DNA of 64,000 nucleotides from CAVYHJ01 sp963768165 [NCBI: uncultured bacterium] (GTDB lineage: Bacteria; UBP4; UBA4092): contig CAVYHJ010000006.1 in the NCBI GenBank assembly GCA_963768165.1, positions 77,652-141,651 of the forward strand, read 5' to 3'. The translations under genes and the position numbers were made by a program. A model generated the notes under the pieces. That model was not told the origin of the DNA. It saw nothing but the letters and a program-made list of their open reading frames with translations, and searched no databases. This document shows positions 60,601 through 64,000 of the stretch, in pieces. How positions within the stretch are numbered: position 1 is the first letter of the stretch; every line of letters starts with the position of its first letter.

Positions 60601-61716
60601 ATTTACATTCTGTACCATCTCTATGGATGAATTTCCCCATTGGGTGAGTTGCATTACCCCTGTCTGAGAATCCATCACCGGTAGCCAATTGGTTGTATAC
60701 GTCGTTATGCCGAAATTTAGGTAGACCCAATTACTTGTGACATTACTTTGAAAATTTCCATTGAGTAACCAATTCTCCCGCGCCCATAAAATCTGCGAAT
60801 CCCAATCCGATACAGAATTGGAACCCGTCACATTCACTCGAATCCGTGCTGGAAAATTCAATGTAGACAATGCATTCAACGTCAAACTTGTGCTGTTCAC
60901 ATTCACCGCAACATATGGCGAATCCACCACGCTCGCGCTAAATTGCGCACTCGTAGAATTCACCGCCGTTGTCAAATACGACATCAACGGAATCACCGTA
61001 TTTTCTTCCGCCTGCCCATTCTGGAATATCGCATCAGGGAAATGTTGACTCCAAAGAGCGCTCGATAATTTCAAAACCGACCGGTGATTGAACACCCCAT
61101 CCGCGCTATATTTAATTCGTTCCCTCCCGACCGCCGGACTCACCGTATTCGGCGTGTACGTCATCTGCGTCCCGTTTTGCGTAATCTGCGTCCCCAAATT
61201 CATAGTATATTTCCACGCCGTATCGAGTGCCCAACTCCAATTCACCGCCGAATTATTCACATAGTTCGCCAGCGACAAAATATTGGTAGACCCCGCGTTC
61301 TCCAACAACTTTATATCTGGGATATTCCCCACCACCGGCAAAGTCCCCGCGTTGGGGTCTAAGAAAAAAGGTCCCACAGTATAAACCACCGGACTCACCG
61401 CCCCCGTCGTACTCACCTGCCATAAATGAAAATAATATTCCCCGGGAATTAAAACCGAACTCACCGCCGTAGTCGCTTGCGTAAAAACAAACGAACCTTG
61501 ACTCGTTGAAGTATCAATCTTCCCATCAAACACATAACGATACCCCGACACAGCGCTAAAATTAGTCAACCCCGACCAAGTTACTCTAATCACAGATTGA
61601 CTCACCCATACTCCCGTATTAGGACTAGTCCCAAACCCCGCCAAACAACCAGTGGATACACAAAATAACCCCAATAATAAACTTATCTGACGCAAACAAT
61701 TTCCCCTAAATATCAT
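57652..61716 (-). CDS. Giant secreted multidomain glycoside hydrolase-like protein
   Basis: 1354 aa. Signal peptide (hydrophobic about residues 9-26). Modules in rough order: FN3-like (about 30-120), a beta domain (about 130-310), two carbohydrate-binding-like jelly rolls (about 315-480 and 495-660), then a TIM barrel from about 690. Candidate catalytic Glu residues are near 842 ('SYSFLEEQWLQM') and 1203 ('KPILLKEFSGAATG'), a spacing and context like clan GH-A (GH5/GH42). Between about 945 and 1025 an FN3-like segment ('VLQWMPSGDTTYLNSYYIWR') appears inserted in the barrel. The substrate is unknown. No sortase motif or surface anchor is seen. Confidence 0.75.
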   Translation of the reverse strand: MIFRGNCLRQISLLLGLFCVSTGCLAGFGTSPNTGVWVSQSVIRVTWSGLTNFSAVSGYRYVFDGKIDTSTSQGSFVFTQATTAVSSVLIPGEYYFHLWQVSTTGAVSPVVYTVGPFFLDPNAGTLPVVGNIPDIKLLENAGSTNILSLANYVNNSAVNWSWALDTAWKYTMNLGTQITQNGTQMTYTPNTVSPAVGRERIKYSADGVFNHRSVLKLSSALWSQHFPDAIFQNGQAEENTVIPLMSYLTTAVNSTSAQFSASVVDSPYVAVNVNSTSLTLNALSTLNFPARIRVNVTGSNSVSDWDSQILWARENWLLNGNFQSNVTSNWVYLNFGITTYTTNWLPVMDSQTGVMQLTQWGNSSIEMVQNVNNNPINGSPYISVHGGSWYTLKGYFKTDNPTAPRTLSIQIHGYTGYGNSTTITSVGLAYLSLTTVWQEFEVSFYSRANLAAVAIVSFLHNASTTSVYMNNLQFIEKEPAVNTAYGNTHISIVNGDFANGLSGWGFQNVYGPLQGQDTGWLANYNGRNGVCVLNSTTSGRTKFTQFVSFSDSSCHSLRLRVWAATDAASQNTSPILVLVYNTYDAHTTQISNVMGYATFHVVPNGEWAEYDFACPVSAPLVAVQLQGWGLYSTKLYLTNVQVDREQDSPCYWSNEEIKETELIQVDTAKTMFFTTAQSNERYIPYGSNFHDNGGFGLQDQWWYPYSEDSFTSLFLDKNFNLLQSVGGNVAKVAFLLNDFLPDFDPEFTPTDTTGEYFPTYQSVTNVQIPSRILGRLDEVLAIAKRHHLRVILTIYFNTPQMNWWLADGGNYGDTTRLILSQMWAKISQRYDNDPCLLSYSFLEEQWLQMREWGDTNFAYSQAQTDKYFTAPVTAKWQQWLTAKYGNINSLNTAWSAISSNYRLYATGIPYANFSSIPVPGFDGRNTPGSSVFTGGVGGGGDSTYHIPDGPILLSSGTNSVLQWMPSGDTTYLNSYYIWREEKSALDPTDFGTTWQFRVPVSTSPLNYTDYNTSNLSTYRYAVTGANLDAWRNYSEGTQGNQNATYDPMLFDFLQFRESIVDEYDYNQSSTIAQTETNGNLSTIRHLTSAGLAQFDYLLRWPATQQLWGDGPSLTPEGPHSTLGYNPKELVKSLDFTEVSFYTGFPSLPASPDNPNQGYTMLDANGNIDYLSEMVTLQYLRTLLRLSYTNANPALQKPILLKEFSGAATGASALQQNSQWNNLLLDFTPGETAGWLIWYFSDDNYGLYNSGFAITPWGQSFQGRADDIKNTEYAYPAPTQTLTMTGGISTTSNYMFLMTSSHYRDDTVSSQYDPLGTYQSLGRILQSVNQGIYLPSDHLDLYWPDNSTIVEKQGF

Positions 61717-61732
61717 TCATCTTCTCCATTTT

Positions 61733-61825
61733 TCTTTTCTTTGCGTCCTTTGCGTGTTTTTATCAGTGTTATCAGTTTAATCAGTGTAATCTGTGTACTA
61801 TTCTTTGCGCTCTTTGCGTGAACTC
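61733..61825. repeat. TTTGCGTCCTTTGCGTG / ATCAGTGT repeat
   Basis: TTTGCGTCCTTTGCGTG, then four variants of ATCAGTGTAATC-type units, then TTTGCGCTCTTTGCGTG. The two TTTGCG blocks are direct repeats flanking the ATCAGTGT block. The stretch lies directly upstream of the giant glycosidase start, so it may overlap its promoter region. Confidence 0.6.
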
Positions 61826-62001
61826 TCTTTTATTTCTTTTCTTAGTATATCACTTGGATTAACTCTCTACCATAACAGTGGGTTCTCATCCCCGTTTCCT
61901 TACAAAATCTTTCCAACCCTCCTAAATCAACCCCATATCACCAAGGAATACCCATCACAAATGGATACCGAACTCAGACTATAACCCAAGCGAACCTATA
62001 C

Positions 62002-62043
62002 CGAAGATGAAGCGAAGGACAAGCGAAGGAGAAGCGAAGGAAG
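62002..62043. repeat. GCGAAGGA tandem array
   Basis: Four units of roughly A(A)GCGAAGGA with GAA/CA spacers. The same units occur at 10399-10424. Confidence 0.65.
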
Positions 62044-62368
62044 TACGGACGTGTTCCGAACACCTCCACACCGTCTTTTATAGAAAATTGAAATTATTTT
62101 ACTTTGGTAGGTGCCGAAGGCATCCTCGATTCTCTTTATCGGGACATCCCATTCCCGTTTTTTGTTACAACTCTAAACCCAAAACTCTAAAATCTTAACC
62201 TATTCTTTACTATTATAACCCCATTCCCTCTTTTGTCAAGAAAAAATTTTTAAGGAAAAAATCTATTCTGGTTTCTGCATTGCCAGATTTTATGACGCAG
62301 GAAGATTTGTTAAAGATGCACGATATCAGAAAATGAAATATGTAAACGCAGGTACTGATTACTCTGAG

Positions 62369-63814
62369 TTAATTAGTGTGGTAATGACCGCCGTGCTGAC
62401 GTAATAATTTCTCTATGTCCTTTTTATCTGTCATGTCCAAAGGCGTAAAACCATTACAATCCTTGGCATTAACCTTGGCTTTGTTGGCAAGCAGCAATAT
62501 CACCATATCCTTGTAACCCTTAAATGCAGCCATGTGTAGAGGTGTATCGCCACAAGGGTTATACTCGTCACTTTTGGCAGCATTAACACCAGCTCCGCAG
62601 GTCAATAGCAATTTCACCATATCTTTATCGTCATTGAGTACCGACCAGAACAAAGGAGTGCTATAGTTATCAAAAGTATCTTCTGAATAATTCGTTAGTT
62701 TGTTCATAGCTTGTTTCCAAATATCTCTATCTCCATCCTGTGAGGCGATTTTAGCAAGTATCAGCTGGATTTGTGACTGTGAATAATGCTCTGTATCGCA
62801 TAGGTCCACAATTAGATCTAATAATTTAACAGGGGCAGGGATAAATAATACTTTAGTGCTATTAGGAAATTTAGTCTTCCATGTCTCGTGCGCGAGTACA
62901 GTTTTGTCTGAACCTATGATTGAGATATCAACCACTTCACCTTGGACATTTTCACCTGCGTAAGGATTATTAGATGGAACGGTTAAATATCCCAAGTATC
63001 GAGGGGTTACGCGGAGAGATATCCTTACAGGTTTTTGAAGAATGTTTGTTTCCGCCATTAACTTTCGTAACACAACGATAGTTGGCATTCGGTTACCTGG
63101 ATTTGGCATGGAACCTACAATATTGTCAAGAATGTGCACATCCTGTATTCTACCTGCAGCAGCATAACAAAGGTTTGGGTCATTGTCTTTAGCAGCAAGA
63201 TTGGCAAGTGCGTCTTGATCTTTGGGTAGCATAAGTTCAAGAATATCCTCGTTACCTTTCTGTACAGCCAATTGTAAGGGAGTCTCATCTTTATTATCCT
63301 TGGCATTGATATCGGCTCCTTTAGCAATTAACAATTCTGCTATATCCTTGTAATCCTTAAACGCCGCAGAATGTAAAGGGGTCCAACCACCTATAAAACC
63401 GCCTGGGGAGCTTTTAGTCTTGGCATTAACATCGGCTTTATTGGCCAGAAGTAATTCCACCACGTCCTTGTAACCATTAGTTGCTGCCAAGTCCAAGGGT
63501 GTTTCATCATCAACATCCTTGGCATTGACATCGGCCTTGTTTTCCAATAAAAATTCTGCCACATCCTTGTGACCATTTGCCGCTGCCCAATGCAAAGGCG
63601 TCCAGTCCTGTTTCCATCCGTCTTTTAAGAAAACCAGAGTAGGATTGTCTATGAGCAAGGTCTTGATCTTATCTAATTCACCATTCTTGGCTGCGTCATG
63701 AATCTCAGAGCAGTATGCGAGATTGCTCCATACCATAGAGACTAACAGGATGACCGCCAAACGGGGAATTGGATAATGGCATAGCCAGCTAAAAAAAGAG
63801 AGCACATTTTTCAT
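62369..63814 (-). CDS. Secreted or periplasmic ankyrin-repeat protein
   Basis: 481 aa. Signal peptide with hydrophobic core at about residues 17-32 ('LAVILLVSMVWSNLAYCS'). Four to five ankyrin repeats follow (about 37-200, e.g. 'DWTPLHWAAANGHKDVAEFL'). A middle region of about 180 residues without clear homology (HEAT-like helices at 'IPAPVKLLDLIVDLCDTEHY') precedes two C-terminal ankyrin repeats (about 385-475). Ankyrin arrays bind proteins; export suggests a periplasmic or secreted partner. It has its own promoter at 63866-63895. Confidence 0.85.
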   Translation of the reverse strand: MKNVLSFFSWLCHYPIPRLAVILLVSMVWSNLAYCSEIHDAAKNGELDKIKTLLIDNPTLVFLKDGWKQDWTPLHWAAANGHKDVAEFLLENKADVNAKDVDDETPLDLAATNGYKDVVELLLANKADVNAKTKSSPGGFIGGWTPLHSAAFKDYKDIAELLIAKGADINAKDNKDETPLQLAVQKGNEDILELMLPKDQDALANLAAKDNDPNLCYAAAGRIQDVHILDNIVGSMPNPGNRMPTIVVLRKLMAETNILQKPVRISLRVTPRYLGYLTVPSNNPYAGENVQGEVVDISIIGSDKTVLAHETWKTKFPNSTKVLFIPAPVKLLDLIVDLCDTEHYSQSQIQLILAKIASQDGDRDIWKQAMNKLTNYSEDTFDNYSTPLFWSVLNDDKDMVKLLLTCGAGVNAAKSDEYNPCGDTPLHMAAFKGYKDMVILLLANKAKVNAKDCNGFTPLDMTDKKDIEKLLRQHGGHYHTN

Positions 63815-63865
63815 ACAGTTATCAGTCCTTTAAATTAATATTAGTGTCTCATATAATAACAAAAC

Positions 63866-63895
63866 ACGATACCAAAGGCAGCGGGAAAATGTCAA
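63866..63895 (-). promoter_or_regulatory. Candidate promoter of the ankyrin gene
   Basis: Minus strand TTGACA (63895-63890), 18-base spacer, TATCGT (63871-63866), about 50 bases before the start. The -10 matches at 4 of 6 positions. Confidence 0.5.
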
Positions 63896-64000
63896 GTAAA
63901 AAACTATCTAGGAAGGTTGCTTTTTTATCCAAAAAAATGGTAGTGTTCTTATATAATGTCACAACTAATGTTCGGTCCCGCAGGGACTCCTCATTCCGCC

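Larger units (their letters stand above)
61717..62368. other. Gene-free stretch of low-complexity repeats
   Basis: Between the giant glycosidase start and the ankyrin gene stop. It contains the TTTGCGT and ATCAGTGT repeats (61733-61825), the GCGAAGGA array (62002-62043) and CGATTCTCTTTATCGGGA near 62130 that recalls repeat copy B at 10.9 kb. No frame here looks coding. Confidence 0.55.

Noticed and set aside
63961-64000. tRNA-like GGTCCCGCAGGGACTCC at the window end
   Set aside because: It is a short hairpin without cloverleaf arms, and no tRNA could be folded in the remaining bases.

Overview
The window looks like chromosome from an uncultured, moderately AT-rich diderm bacterium. The evidence for an outer membrane is a type IV pilus secretin operon (pilM-N-O-P-Q) and a separate minor-prepilin cluster. 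Quinone synthesis is by the futalosine menaquinone route, and leucine synthesis is controlled by a T-box leader. I cannot name the phylum. Most genes are ordinary housekeeping genes. The accessory content is two large secreted glycoside hydrolases, one insertion sequence, a small MITE family, a toxin-antitoxin pair and an isolated TIR/deoxyribosyltransferase-like gene.

Layout: 1-2.8 kb (minus) minor prepilins behind a good promoter. 3.2-6.2 kb FAD oxidoreductase, rhomboid protease and sensor kinase. 6.4-10.3 kb leuA-leuC-leuD (minus) with promoter, leucine-specific T-box, intrinsic terminator and inter-gene hairpins. 10.3-11.2 kb a gene-free stretch of dispersed repeats. 11.2-19.7 kb (plus) a small conserved protein, a TPR protein, smc with its own promoter, ftsY, a TIM-barrel glycosidase-like gene and a translationally coupled PfkB kinase. 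19.9-21.7 kb an IS1380-type element flanked by TTAA and lying between two MITE copies. 21.8-27.4 kb (minus) phoH, a 7TM-HD phosphohydrolase, ybeY, DUF502, era and a small membrane protein. 27.8-30.7 kb (plus) a primase-type zinc motif fused to a long TPR array. 30.7-35.3 kb a PTPS-related membrane protein, an orphan LivK-like lipoprotein, an RlmI-type methyltransferase and rsfS. 35.3-40.1 kb pilQ-P-O-N-M. 40.2-41.3 kb paired DnaA boxes, a DedA protein and a third MITE. 41.3-43.6 kb GH16 and a coiled-coil protein. 43.6-55.1 kb the menaquinone region. 55.2-57.4 kb Maf, GNAT and carbamate kinase. 57.7-61.7 kb a giant secreted glycosidase. 62.4-63.8 kb an ankyrin protein.

The menaquinone region holds mqnE, mqnA, mqnC, a menG-type methyltransferase, UbiX- and UbiD-type decarboxylation proteins and a UbiA-type prenyltransferase. 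A geranylgeranyl reductase and a TlpA/ResA thioredoxin sit beside them. mqnB and mqnD are not in the window. A RelE/ParE-type TA pair lies between mqnE and mqnA, and a TIR-like gene lies between the ubiX and ubiA genes.

The observations most worth following are: the zinc-finger/TPR fusion at 27.8 kb; loss of a metal-ligand His in both the 7TM-HD protein and its neighbour YbeY; the 150-bp MITE family with 4-bp target duplications and an IS inserted between two copies; the complete leucine T-box; a probable ATT start for rsfS; a 42-bp perfect palindrome; and the TIR-like gene in the quinone region.
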